Below the pieces are notes generated by a model. It had not been told where the DNA came from. It made no database searches and saw only the letters and a list, made by a program, of their open reading frames with translations. Below are positions 42,302-51,070 of a stretch of DNA of 64,000 nt, one piece after another. Source of the stretch: Akkermansiaceae bacterium (GTDB taxonomy: Bacteria; Verrucomicrobiota; Verrucomicrobiia; Verrucomicrobiales; Akkermansiaceae). The DNA lies in the NCBI GenBank assembly GCA_018402445.1, contig JAGYIT010000017.1, positions 372,001 through 436,000 on the forward strand, written 5' to 3'. A program made the position numbers and the translations under genes. Within the stretch, counting starts at the first letter, position 1. Every line of letters starts with the position of its first letter.

Positions 42302-43809
42302 TTCAGCATCCCCTCCAAATCTGCAATGTCCTTGAGTACTTCCTGTCCGAGCTGGTTCATGCGCTTGAGGAGGATCGCGGGCGGTTCGTAGGTGGTTTCC
42401 TCGTGATGGGTCACCTTGTAGCGGTTGAGCGAGAGGTCGTATTTGTTTTCCCGGATGTCGGCGACGGGGACGAAGAAGTGTTTGGCGGAACGGTCGCTCT
42501 CTTTCTTCGAGTTGCGGGCTTTCCACTGTTTCACAAGATCCGGGAGGTCATCCTTGTCGGGCTGTGGGGTGCGTTTGTCGTCGAGGCTGTAGCCATCGGC
42601 CTGGACGTCGTAGAACCAGACATCGTCGGTGCGGCCGCCCTTGGCGAAGATGAGGATGGCGGTGGAGACACCGGCGTAGGGTTTGAAGACTCCGGCGGGC
42701 AAGGAGATGACGGCTTCGAGCTGGTTGTCATCGACGATGATCTGGCGCACGCCGACGTGGGCCTGGCTGGAGCCGAAGAGCACGCCGTCCGGAACGATGA
42801 CGGCGGCGCGTCCGCCCATCTTGAGCATGTGGAGGATGAGGACGAGGAAGAGCAGCTCGGTCTTCTTGGTCTTGACCTTGCTCTTGAGCGCGGGATCGAC
42901 GTTTTCGAGGTCGATGGTGCCCTTGAAGGGCGGGTTGGCGAGCATGACATCGAAAAAGTTCGCGGACTCCTTGGGGAACTTTTCCGAGAAGTTCGAGCCG
43001 AGTGTGTCCTGATAGTGGATGCTGGGAGCCTCGACGTTGTGGAGCAGCAGGTTCATGGCCGCGGTGCGTAGCATGGTGATGTCGAAATCGAAGCCATGGA
43101 ACATGCCGCCCCGTATGTGGTCGAGGTAGGGCTCCAGCAGGTCGCCGGGGTAGTGCTTGTTTCCCTCCGCGTCGGTCTCCACGAGGGCGGCGGTGGAGTA
43201 TTTCTCGTAGAGGTAGAGCATCACGGAGATGAGGAAGCCGCCGGTGCCGCAGGCGGGATCGCAGACGGTGTCGGTGGGTTTGGGATCGAGCATTTCCACC
43301 ATGGCGCGGATGATGTGGCGCGGGGAGCGGAATTGCCCGGCGATGCCGGCGGTGGAGAGCTTGCCGAGCAGGTGCTCGTAGATGTCGCCCTTGGCATCGC
43401 CTTCGGTGAGCGGGAGTTCCTCGATGGCGGCGACGGCGCGGGAGAGGAGGTTTCCGGAGGGGATGAGGCAGTTGGCGTCCTTGAGGTAGCGTCCGAGCGG
43501 GTGCTGCTGGAGATTCCCCCGCATGAAGGGGAAGAACTCGTCGCGGACGATGGCGAGCATGCGGTCGCCGCCTTCGTTGCGGAAGTGGGACCAGCGGATG
43601 TGCTGCTTGTCGGCCGGGAAGGTGCGCTTGAAGTCCTTCTTGAGCCGGGCGGCGCGTTTTTCCTCACGAGACTCGGAGATGTCCAGCAACCGGGCGAACA
43701 TCAGGTAGGAGATCTGCTCGATGACGGTGATGGGATTGGTGATCCCACCGGAGTGGAAGTCCAGCCAGAGGGCGTCGATTTTATTGCGGTATGCGGTGGC
43801 GAGGGTCAT
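42298..43809 (-). CDS. hsdM: Type I restriction-modification N6-adenine methyltransferase
   Basis: The 503-residue protein has an N-terminal HsdM helical domain, then motif I D-P-A-C-G-T-G-G-F (about residue 186) for S-adenosylmethionine and catalytic motif IV N-P-P-F (about 291). It should methylate adenine at the site set by HsdS. All catalytic motifs are present, in contrast to the degenerate methylase in the kinase fusion at 34183-37803. It overlaps hsdS by four bases and lies far from hsdR, which is at the other end of the array. Confidence 0.97.
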   Translation of the reverse strand: MTLATAYRNKIDALWLDFHSGGITNPITVIEQISYLMFARLLDISESREEKRAARLKKDFKRTFPADKQHIRWSHFRNEGGDRMLAIVRDEFFPFMRGNLQQHPLGRYLKDANCLIPSGNLLSRAVAAIEELPLTEGDAKGDIYEHLLGKLSTAGIAGQFRSPRHIIRAMVEMLDPKPTDTVCDPACGTGGFLISVMLYLYEKYSTAALVETDAEGNKHYPGDLLEPYLDHIRGGMFHGFDFDITMLRTAAMNLLLHNVEAPSIHYQDTLGSNFSEKFPKESANFFDVMLANPPFKGTIDLENVDPALKSKVKTKKTELLFLVLILHMLKMGGRAAVIVPDGVLFGSSQAHVGVRQIIVDDNQLEAVISLPAGVFKPYAGVSTAILIFAKGGRTDDVWFYDVQADGYSLDDKRTPQPDKDDLPDLVKQWKARNSKKESDRSAKHFFVPVADIRENKYDLSLNRYKVTHHEETTYEPPAILLKRMNQLGQEVLKDIADLEGMLK

Positions 43810-43843
43810 GGGAAGAAAGTGGGAAGTGCCGAGTGAGCAGTGA

Positions 43844-45079
43844 TCAGTTTTCGAGGTCGATGGTACCGTAGAAGTCCCACTTTACTTGTAGAGGAAGCTG
43901 TTCGCGGGGAGTATTCTCGTGAAGGGGTGAGATCCCGCTATGCCGGCTGTCGATAAATTTTTGGAGTGCCCTTTCGCCGAGTTCCCTTCCGATATTGGCA
44001 AGTGAAAGCGCGCGATACGCCTCGTCAAAGTCAAGTGGTCGAAGAAGTCCCAACGCATTATCGGCTTTCTCCTTTAGGAGCGCTTCGAGGGTTTCTCCTT
44101 CGATTGGCTCACACAGGATGACCACTCCCTCCCCCGTTGTGTATTTTTCGCACCATCCTGCTGCTGTTCTGGCAATGTCAGGAACAAGAACCAATAGGTA
44201 ACCTATCGCCTCTTCTCCTGCTTCACGAAGCTCTCGGACTGCGTAGGCAAGGCGGAGAAAATCCAGTTCTAGTTTTTGTTCCTTGGCTCCTTTCAGATTC
44301 AAGGATGATTTAGCCATGCCAAGAACATGTAGCCGTTGAGTTGGTGCGGAGGAAATTTCCGCGCCTGCCGAAAATGCCAACGATGCCATTAGATCGCGAG
44401 CATTGCGATGCAGGTAGTCAGACCAGCGATCCGTACTAAAATAACTCCCGCAGTGCTTGATGAAGTGGAGCGGAATCTGTTTTTCGTCAACCGACAGGCT
44501 CGCAGTGCGGGCGTAAGCCGATCCGACCTTTTCGGCCCAGTGGATAGAGACATGATCGCGCCCGTGGTGAGCCATGAAACCGTTGAAGTGATTTGCGGCT
44601 TCGACACCAATAAAAAGAATGTGATCAGGCTTCAAGATTTCCGCAACTTTGAGAAAGGCTTCCCAACCAGCCCAGAAATCCTGCCATGCAGGGCGCTCGG
44701 GGTTACCGTCACGATACCACATAGGACGCTGAATAAGATTGAAGAAGGCGACATCATTCCAGAATGCCTCTCGATCCTTCGGGCTATAAAAGAGCTGGTG
44801 CATCGTCGAAAGAGTCCGTGTGGACCATTCGGCGTTAACGAGGCTTTCAGTGACAACGGCACGGGTGTATGTTTTATCACCCATAATTTGCTCTACAGTT
44901 AAGGTCACTTTTTCGGCGTCTTGCTCGTTAGTGTAATGGGACTCCGCGACGATCAGGACTTTCCGCGATTTCGGAAGATTGGCGTAGTTTTTTCCGACCC
45001 AAGGAACCCAGGTTAGTCCGGGAGAGTTTGCAAGGTCTTGGTCGAAGGGGCTAGAGGTGTATGGATCAGAGTAGCTCAT
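43844..45079 (-). CDS. Uracil-DNA-glycosylase-superfamily-like protein
   Basis: The 411-residue protein opens with W-V-P-W-V-G-K-N-Y, then K-V-L-I-V-A-E-S-H-Y, and later F-N-L-I-Q-R-P-M and H-I-L-F-I-G-V-E-A-A-N-H-F. This strand-turn layout recalls the UDG-like superfamily; the classical GQDPYH motif is absent, so activity is uncertain. The C-terminal half is unclassified. It lies between the zinc-ribbon protein and hsdM on the same strand with short gaps, so it is part of the array. Confidence 0.4.
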   Translation of the reverse strand: MSYSDPYTSSPFDQDLANSPGLTWVPWVGKNYANLPKSRKVLIVAESHYTNEQDAEKVTLTVEQIMGDKTYTRAVVTESLVNAEWSTRTLSTMHQLFYSPKDREAFWNDVAFFNLIQRPMWYRDGNPERPAWQDFWAGWEAFLKVAEILKPDHILFIGVEAANHFNGFMAHHGRDHVSIHWAEKVGSAYARTASLSVDEKQIPLHFIKHCGSYFSTDRWSDYLHRNARDLMASLAFSAGAEISSAPTQRLHVLGMAKSSLNLKGAKEQKLELDFLRLAYAVRELREAGEEAIGYLLVLVPDIARTAAGWCEKYTTGEGVVILCEPIEGETLEALLKEKADNALGLLRPLDFDEAYRALSLANIGRELGERALQKFIDSRHSGISPLHENTPREQLPLQVKWDFYGTIDLEN

Positions 45080-45121
45080 AATTTAGGATTCACGCTGCGG
45101 AGTTATTGAGATTGTGAGTAT

Positions 45122-47113
45122 TTAGATGAAATCAGCACCATATCGATCCAACGGGTTCTGGTCTTGGGGCGCATTGAATGGGTCTTCTCCGTTCGGCATG
45201 AGGAACACGTGCATGACTCCCTTTGCGTCCTGACGCTTTCCCCATCGGGTGCTGCAGGAATCTGAGGAACAGGAAAACATGGATGCCTCAGGCGCATATT
45301 CTGATTCATTCCCGCAACAAGGACAGATCATGGCAGGGATAATGATCTTCCGCACCCTGTCCAACTCAGCAAGGAGTTCTTTCCAGATCTCAAGATTCGC
45401 CCTGCTGGTTCTCAGATCGCTTTGGAGTCTGTTTTTCTCTTGAACCAATTCCCTCGCATTGTGCCCTGCCTTGCCGCGTTGAATCTGGCGATTGAGTTCG
45501 TCCAGATTATCGGTGATGCGGATAACGGCCTCGTCGCTGCTTTTCTGGAACCGGGTTACCTCGGAGATGAGTTTTATTGATGGTGCTTGCGCGAAAGAAT
45601 CGCTGATGGGCTGGGACAGGTTGTGGGAAATAGAAGCGAAACCTCCGGGTAGGTTAATTTGTATTGGAAGTTCCGGCCACTCAGATTCCGCAATCACACG
45701 CCGGATGACCCTTGCGACATGCTCAACGGGATCGAGGCGCGATGGTGATACCTCCAGAAGAAGCATTCTGGGAATGCTGACGAGTGAGTGACATTGCCGT
45801 TCTCGCCACTCAGCGAACTCTGGAGGCCATGCTTCTGGTGACGCCTCTGTCTGACCCAGGGACAGAAGCAGAATAGGCGGAGCGCCAGCCTCCGCATCTT
45901 CCGAAATAGCGACAAGATCTGCGACAAGTCCGACAGGCAGCCGATTCAGCTGTGCCGCCATAGCCACAATCCTGAGGACTGGTTCAAAGCCGGGATTGCG
46001 CAGAACAAAAGTGCCGTCCGAATTCCATCCAAAGGACCATCCACGCTTCAATTCGATGGGTGCGCCCCCAGGTTCGAAAACATCATCCGGCTGGCGCTCT
46101 TCGTCTCCATCAGAGACCATACTCAAAAGCCCGAAGGCACGTGCGCACAGAATCGCCGAGTAACGATCCATGCCCGAAGACAGTCTCCGCAGCCGTTCCG
46201 CCCGAGGGATCTTTTCCTCATCCCTTCTCTCCCACAGGTGCCATAGTGTGAAAACGTTTCTGTATCGCCTATCGTCCCGCAGAATGTTGGTGCCGTGCAA
46301 GGGGCTTGATACTGGCGGACTTTGTCGAATCTCCTTGAAAAGAGGCGTTCCTCCCAAGCCTAGAAGCGACTTGTGCATCGAAGTGAGCCTCTCGACCAAC
46401 ATTCCGAGCTGATGCCTGTCCTGTTCGTTGCTAAAAAGTTGATCGAGCAACCGGCACAGCCGATCAATCCTGAAGCGATACCCACCCACGTCTCCCTGAC
46501 TCGAAAGTTCGATTGCAGTCAGAAGCTCTCTCAATGCAAGTAGTCTTGGAGTGAGCGTTTCAAGAATACGCTCGCGAAGGGTTCTCAGCGCACGGTTTTC
46601 GTAAATAGCCCACTCGTCTTCGGTGACTTCTGATAGAACCATTTTTGGCCGGACGGAACGAAATGTCCGGGAATGCCAGTCCTCAGAATGTGCAGAGAGG
46701 ATGCTGATAGCGCGTGGAGGAATACGGCGCGCCCTTGAAACCGGCTCCCGGAATTCGCTGACTTTCAGGTGGGATCTTGGATTCCTGCATATTTCCTGAA
46801 GATGGGGAATTGACTGACCCAAGGCTGTCTCCTCCCGCTTCTCCACCAGTGAGTCACCAACACTGGAGTCGACAGGAAGTAGGATGCACCAATCCCGCCA
46901 GTTGCGGCAATCAAGTCCATCGATTGCCTTGGAGATTCCCACAAGAGCATTCTCCATGTGAGGATTTGGCAGCAAGGCATCAGGCACGCCGTGACCTTCG
47001 GCTCCCTCTCCGCACCACGCAGAACCATCAGCATTGCACCACAATCCGACGGGTTGATCGTCAGGTGGACTACTGCGGTTGATTCCGGTGATTCTATTGG
47101 TCCAATTTGACAT
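45122..47113 (-). CDS. DUF2357(McrC-like)-domain protein with C-terminal zinc ribbon
   Basis: From the ATG at 47111-47113 (preceded by AAGGG) the protein is 663 residues. The segment T-E-D-E-W-A-I-Y-E-N-R-A-L-R-T-L (about residue 190) resembles the DUF2357 domain of McrC-type partners of McrB ATPases. The McrC PD-(D/E)XK nuclease is not visible. Instead there is a coiled coil (about 540-600) and a Cys4 zinc ribbon (C-P-C-C-G-N-E ... C-S-S-D-S-C). It follows the McrB-like gene by 7 bp, so the two likely form a complex. Confidence 0.5.
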   Translation of the reverse strand: MSNWTNRITGINRSSPPDDQPVGLWCNADGSAWCGEGAEGHGVPDALLPNPHMENALVGISKAIDGLDCRNWRDWCILLPVDSSVGDSLVEKREETALGQSIPHLQEICRNPRSHLKVSEFREPVSRARRIPPRAISILSAHSEDWHSRTFRSVRPKMVLSEVTEDEWAIYENRALRTLRERILETLTPRLLALRELLTAIELSSQGDVGGYRFRIDRLCRLLDQLFSNEQDRHQLGMLVERLTSMHKSLLGLGGTPLFKEIRQSPPVSSPLHGTNILRDDRRYRNVFTLWHLWERRDEEKIPRAERLRRLSSGMDRYSAILCARAFGLLSMVSDGDEERQPDDVFEPGGAPIELKRGWSFGWNSDGTFVLRNPGFEPVLRIVAMAAQLNRLPVGLVADLVAISEDAEAGAPPILLLSLGQTEASPEAWPPEFAEWRERQCHSLVSIPRMLLLEVSPSRLDPVEHVARVIRRVIAESEWPELPIQINLPGGFASISHNLSQPISDSFAQAPSIKLISEVTRFQKSSDEAVIRITDNLDELNRQIQRGKAGHNARELVQEKNRLQSDLRTSRANLEIWKELLAELDRVRKIIIPAMICPCCGNESEYAPEASMFSCSSDSCSTRWGKRQDAKGVMHVFLMPNGEDPFNAPQDQNPLDRYGADFI

Positions 47114-47120
47114 GTTTATT

Positions 47121-49490
47121 TCAACCCTTATTACCGAGACGCCGCATTTCAGCATCTATCAGAGTATCCGATCGTTCCGGCAGCGCGTTTTTCAGACTGG
47201 GATGTTCGCTCCATACGGAATAAATCCGTGATTTAAGTTTCGACAATTCGTCAGCTGTTAGATCAAAACGACCTTTCAGTTTCCGAAGCAACTTGTGGGC
47301 GAGAATCGTATCAAGTCCCTCTGAAACACTACCTCCACAAGCCACAAGGACAGGCACGTAAGATCGAAGCTGTGCTTCAAGTCGGTTGCCCCATCCTATC
47401 TCCAAGTCTTCAAGCGCCGTCCTGAGCTTCCCATTAAGAATTTTAATTGTTTCCTCACCTGACGCCGAGTGCCGTTGGATTGCATGACTAAAAGCATCCT
47501 GCATTTGTTCAAAACTAATTTTCCCGGCAGGAATGTTCGGACGCTCCGGATTGAATTGCTCCCGATGGCGAGGAAACTCCATGATGTGCGCCCTGTCGTA
47601 GGTTTTGTCGGCGAAATCCTTGGTGGTTTCGTCCTGGTTTGCTGTCCCGATGAACCAGACGTTAGGGGGCACACGAAGTCGTTGCCCTCTATCAATTAAT
47701 CGAACAGGGCCATCTCCCGCGGCCAATGGCGAGGTGAGGAGGGAGACCGTCTTCTCTTCTGTCCGTTGTTCCAGTGCCGATAGGAAGTCCGCAAAATAGT
47801 GCTCCGGATGGGAAAGGTTCATCTCGTCGAGAATGATGAAAAACGGAAGATTTTCGTATCCCGGACAGTTCGCCTTGTAGAGCGCCTTGAGGACACTCGA
47901 TTCGTAGAATTTTTTCTCAAACGTATTAAAGTATCCGAGCAGGTCGTTCCGGTCACGCCAGCCAGACTGAACTTCGGAAAGATCGCTACCCCATTGCATG
48001 ACCTTGGCGAACGCGAGGGGGAGACTGGTCTTTCCCGTTCCGCTGATACCCTGAAGGATATGCAGGCGACATGCCGCCAAGCCTCCGATGAAGGATCTAA
48101 TGTCCTCAGGGCGGTAAAATAGACCTGTGTCACCGATGAGATTCCGAACGTCGGCAGTGAACGATTTGAGATCAAGTTCGCCGATTCTACGAATGGCCGG
48201 AGCCTTTTGCAGGAACTCATTCCTATCCATGTCAGAGCAGGCAGGGAACACCTCCCTGTCGTTTACCTTGGCCGTATATTCCTCTATGTCGGATTTAAGT
48301 TCATCCAATCTCGCCCGGTAACCAAGTTCACGGGTTTTCCAAGCCTCACGTTGATCACGCAGGCTTTCCAGCTCGGCAATGCCAATGCTGGCCTTGCCTG
48401 CCCGTAGGTGGAGAACCTGATTCTCCTGCTGGATTCGCTCCATCTCTTGGAAAAGACGGTCGTTATCGGACTGTAGTTTCTTCGCTCGATTCTGCTCCTC
48501 AACACCGGGGGCTTTCGCAAGTTGGGCGCTCAGGCTATCGATCGTTTTCTTATGATTCTCGATTTCATTTGCCAGATCGGAGGCCGAACGGTTGCCAACC
48601 GACTTTTGCGATGCCTCCAGCGACAGCATCTTTGCACGCAGTTCGGTGTTCGTTTTTCTTAATGCCTCAAGTTCGACTTCATATTCAGCAATGCCGTTCT
48701 TCACCTCCAGTTCAACGCGTTCGCTCCAGGCTTCCTTTTCGCCCTCAAGATCTTCACGCAGCCACTGAGCCTTCCGTGATTCGGCCTCAACACTTTTACG
48801 CAATTCCCGCAGTTCTTCTTCCGCCTGTCGCTTTTCTTCCAAGATAGCGTCACGCTTTTTGTCCAAGGCTTCTTCCGAAGTCTGGAGCTCTTCCTGAATT
48901 TTCCGATCATGTTCCAGAAAGCGGGCGGAATATTTTCGGATTTCCTCCTCAAGGTTGGCAAGCAATTCGGTGCGCCTAGCAATGAAGCCCGCTTCGGCGT
49001 CAGCCTGTAGCTTCATCAAGTCTTCCTTCTTCGTTTGCAGTTCCTTTTCTTCAACGAGAAAGGCCTCTTTGCGCGTTTTTAGCTCACTCTCATGTGCCGT
49101 GATCTCCTTGGTTTTCTGTTTCCATGACTCTTCCAAGGCAATCGCACGCGCGCTCCAATTCTTCGCCCGTTCATTGATCCGTTTGGCCTCTTCAATAGCC
49201 TTGACCCATTCTCTCTCCATTTTACCAAGATCGGCTGCCAAAGTCGGTGATGAGCGAGCCGAGGACTGGATTGTGGACGGCAAAGTTGAAGCATCATCCG
49301 TTACAGAAGAAGCTCTCTCCTCGACTCTCGGCTGGGGGATTTCCTCCGGAATCTCGGATCCAGCCTTAGTATTCTCGGTCAATGCAGATTCCAGCTTTGC
49401 CGCGAACTCGGTGAGTGAAGGTTGGCTCGGTGATTGTGGTTTGTTCTGCGCCTGAGGCGCATTCTGTTGTTTCCTATTCTTTTTGGCCAT
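47121..49490 (-). CDS. McrB-like AAA ATPase with long N-terminal coiled coil
   Basis: From the ATG at 49488-49490 the protein is 789 residues. Residues about 1-90 are low-complexity and Pro/Gln/Ser-rich, about 90-430 form a long coiled coil, and about 440-789 are an AAA+ module. Walker A is G-I-S-G-T-G-K-T-S (about 480), Walker B is F-F-I-I-L-D-E-M-N (about 560), and a sensor-like segment reads F-I-G-T-A-N-Q-D. This is the McrB/MoxR-like class. A ring motor attached to a coiled-coil rod is the expected architecture. Its partner is probably the DUF2357-like protein downstream. Confidence 0.8.
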   Translation of the reverse strand: MAKKNRKQQNAPQAQNKPQSPSQPSLTEFAAKLESALTENTKAGSEIPEEIPQPRVEERASSVTDDASTLPSTIQSSARSSPTLAADLGKMEREWVKAIEEAKRINERAKNWSARAIALEESWKQKTKEITAHESELKTRKEAFLVEEKELQTKKEDLMKLQADAEAGFIARRTELLANLEEEIRKYSARFLEHDRKIQEELQTSEEALDKKRDAILEEKRQAEEELRELRKSVEAESRKAQWLREDLEGEKEAWSERVELEVKNGIAEYEVELEALRKTNTELRAKMLSLEASQKSVGNRSASDLANEIENHKKTIDSLSAQLAKAPGVEEQNRAKKLQSDNDRLFQEMERIQQENQVLHLRAGKASIGIAELESLRDQREAWKTRELGYRARLDELKSDIEEYTAKVNDREVFPACSDMDRNEFLQKAPAIRRIGELDLKSFTADVRNLIGDTGLFYRPEDIRSFIGGLAACRLHILQGISGTGKTSLPLAFAKVMQWGSDLSEVQSGWRDRNDLLGYFNTFEKKFYESSVLKALYKANCPGYENLPFFIILDEMNLSHPEHYFADFLSALEQRTEEKTVSLLTSPLAAGDGPVRLIDRGQRLRVPPNVWFIGTANQDETTKDFADKTYDRAHIMEFPRHREQFNPERPNIPAGKISFEQMQDAFSHAIQRHSASGEETIKILNGKLRTALEDLEIGWGNRLEAQLRSYVPVLVACGGSVSEGLDTILAHKLLRKLKGRFDLTADELSKLKSRIYSVWSEHPSLKNALPERSDTLIDAEMRRLGNKG

Positions 49491-49498
49491 GGCGTTAA

Positions 49499-51070
49499 TC
49501 AATCTTGTTTGAAAATGGTTCCATCCGGATCCAACAGATGCCGGATAATTTGGGTCAGAGGCCCGCGAATGGAGAGGGCAACCTCCTTGGTCAGTTTGTC
49601 GTCGTGACCAGATTTGTGTGAGTTGTCGTGCGATGAGGAATTTCCCAATTCGAGAACCCGTTTTAATTGGATGAAGAAGTCCGGATTACTGGCCGCAGCA
49701 ACGCGAAGCGGATGATCTTCCTGTTCCTTTCCTTGGATTACGATCGCGCCAATCACGAATTTCAAACTGTAGTAGTTGGCGCTGTCATCGGCAGATTTTA
49801 CGAGCCAGCTCTTACTCACACTAAACAATCCATCAACGCCGGCGGTGGCGTATCCAATCTCACTCAACCATTCCAATGCAGATTTCGTATTCTCGTCCTC
49901 GTTTTTGCTCACGAGATAAATGTGTAAATCCGCTATCGGACGGAGATTGGCGAAAACCTTGACCAGCGCCTCGATTGTTTTTCGCGCAGCGGAGCAGACA
50001 AATTCAATAAAATGCCTTGGAGCGTCCCCTTCTGTTCCCCTAAGGCGAGCCCAGACATCGTGGAATGCGTTCAGTTGTTCAAACAATTCCGGATATTCCT
50101 CAATGGCTGATCCGAATGTCGAAAATGTCTCCTTCCGGGCATGAACCAGGAAATCATGCTGAGCCTGCGCCCATTCGTAGATGTTGCCATGCCTAGTCTT
50201 CTCGCAGAGCCGCTTAACAACGGCATCGGCATTGAAATCTCCGTCGTTGGAACAACTCAGAATCTGATCGCGTAACTCCAGTGAAAGTCCGGTGCCGACC
50301 GGGCAACAGACGTGCCAGTCGGAGGGGGTATCATTGAAGACCAAACCGGCGGACGCAAGATAGACGGGCAAGGGTTCAGGGGAGAGAAATTTCACTCTTC
50401 TCACAGTCTTTCTGTAATCGAATTGATTTACAGTTTTATCCTTGAACGGGATAGGTCGTAAGCCGGAGATCCTTTCCTGAAACTCCCCAGATTTCCGCAA
50501 CTCAAACAAGCGGATCACATCCCTAGCAGTGGGATTGATTCCACGTTGGTGAGGAAATTCCAGGGCAGGCGCCTGGCGTACGAGCGGATTCGACTCGTCA
50601 CCAAATAGCAGCTTTTTCATTCCAATCGTATGCCCATTTTCGGATATCGGCTGAATGGGAAGTCTTGGGAAAAACGCTGGATACAATCGCCCAGTCCAGG
50701 GTTGCTGGAAGATCCAACCGACAGTTTGTTTTCCGGAGTTCTCGGAAGCGGCTTTGACATCGTCCTTCGACTTAAATGCGCGATACTTACCATCGTCCGA
50801 TTTTCCCAAGAGGCCATATCCGCGAAGACTTTCGAGTAGGATCATCACCAGATCTGGGTGCAAATGAGTGAAGGCCGTGAGTTGCTCCCCGTCGTAATCT
50901 CCCGACCGCATCAGGTCAAAGATGACCTTTTCGAATGCATCAAGACGGTCGATCGCCGATTCCACAATAATCACCTGCCATGCCAGCGCGGGAAGAAGCA
51001 CCCACGTCTCGTCTGCATTTCCGTAAGGTGCTTGTGGCGCACAATTCAGGATAGGGAGGTTCTTCATCAC
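49499..51070 (-). CDS. Unrecognised protein with winged-helix-like N-terminus
   Basis: I do not recognise this 523-residue protein. Residues about 40-90 (F-E-K-V-I-F-D-L-M-R-S-G, L-E-S-L-R-G-Y-G-L-L-G) look like a winged helix. The remainder mixes strands and helices without enzyme motifs, and the end is His/Ser-rich. It overlaps the helicase gene upstream (ATGATG around 51067-51070), and the McrB-like gene starts 8 bp after its stop. The tight linkage argues for a structural or adaptor role in the same complex. The second ATG (51067) is an equally good start. Confidence 0.6.
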   Translation of the reverse strand: MMKNLPILNCAPQAPYGNADETWVLLPALAWQVIIVESAIDRLDAFEKVIFDLMRSGDYDGEQLTAFTHLHPDLVMILLESLRGYGLLGKSDDGKYRAFKSKDDVKAASENSGKQTVGWIFQQPWTGRLYPAFFPRLPIQPISENGHTIGMKKLLFGDESNPLVRQAPALEFPHQRGINPTARDVIRLFELRKSGEFQERISGLRPIPFKDKTVNQFDYRKTVRRVKFLSPEPLPVYLASAGLVFNDTPSDWHVCCPVGTGLSLELRDQILSCSNDGDFNADAVVKRLCEKTRHGNIYEWAQAQHDFLVHARKETFSTFGSAIEEYPELFEQLNAFHDVWARLRGTEGDAPRHFIEFVCSAARKTIEALVKVFANLRPIADLHIYLVSKNEDENTKSALEWLSEIGYATAGVDGLFSVSKSWLVKSADDSANYYSLKFVIGAIVIQGKEQEDHPLRVAAASNPDFFIQLKRVLELGNSSSHDNSHKSGHDDKLTKEVALSIRGPLTQIIRHLLDPDGTIFKQD

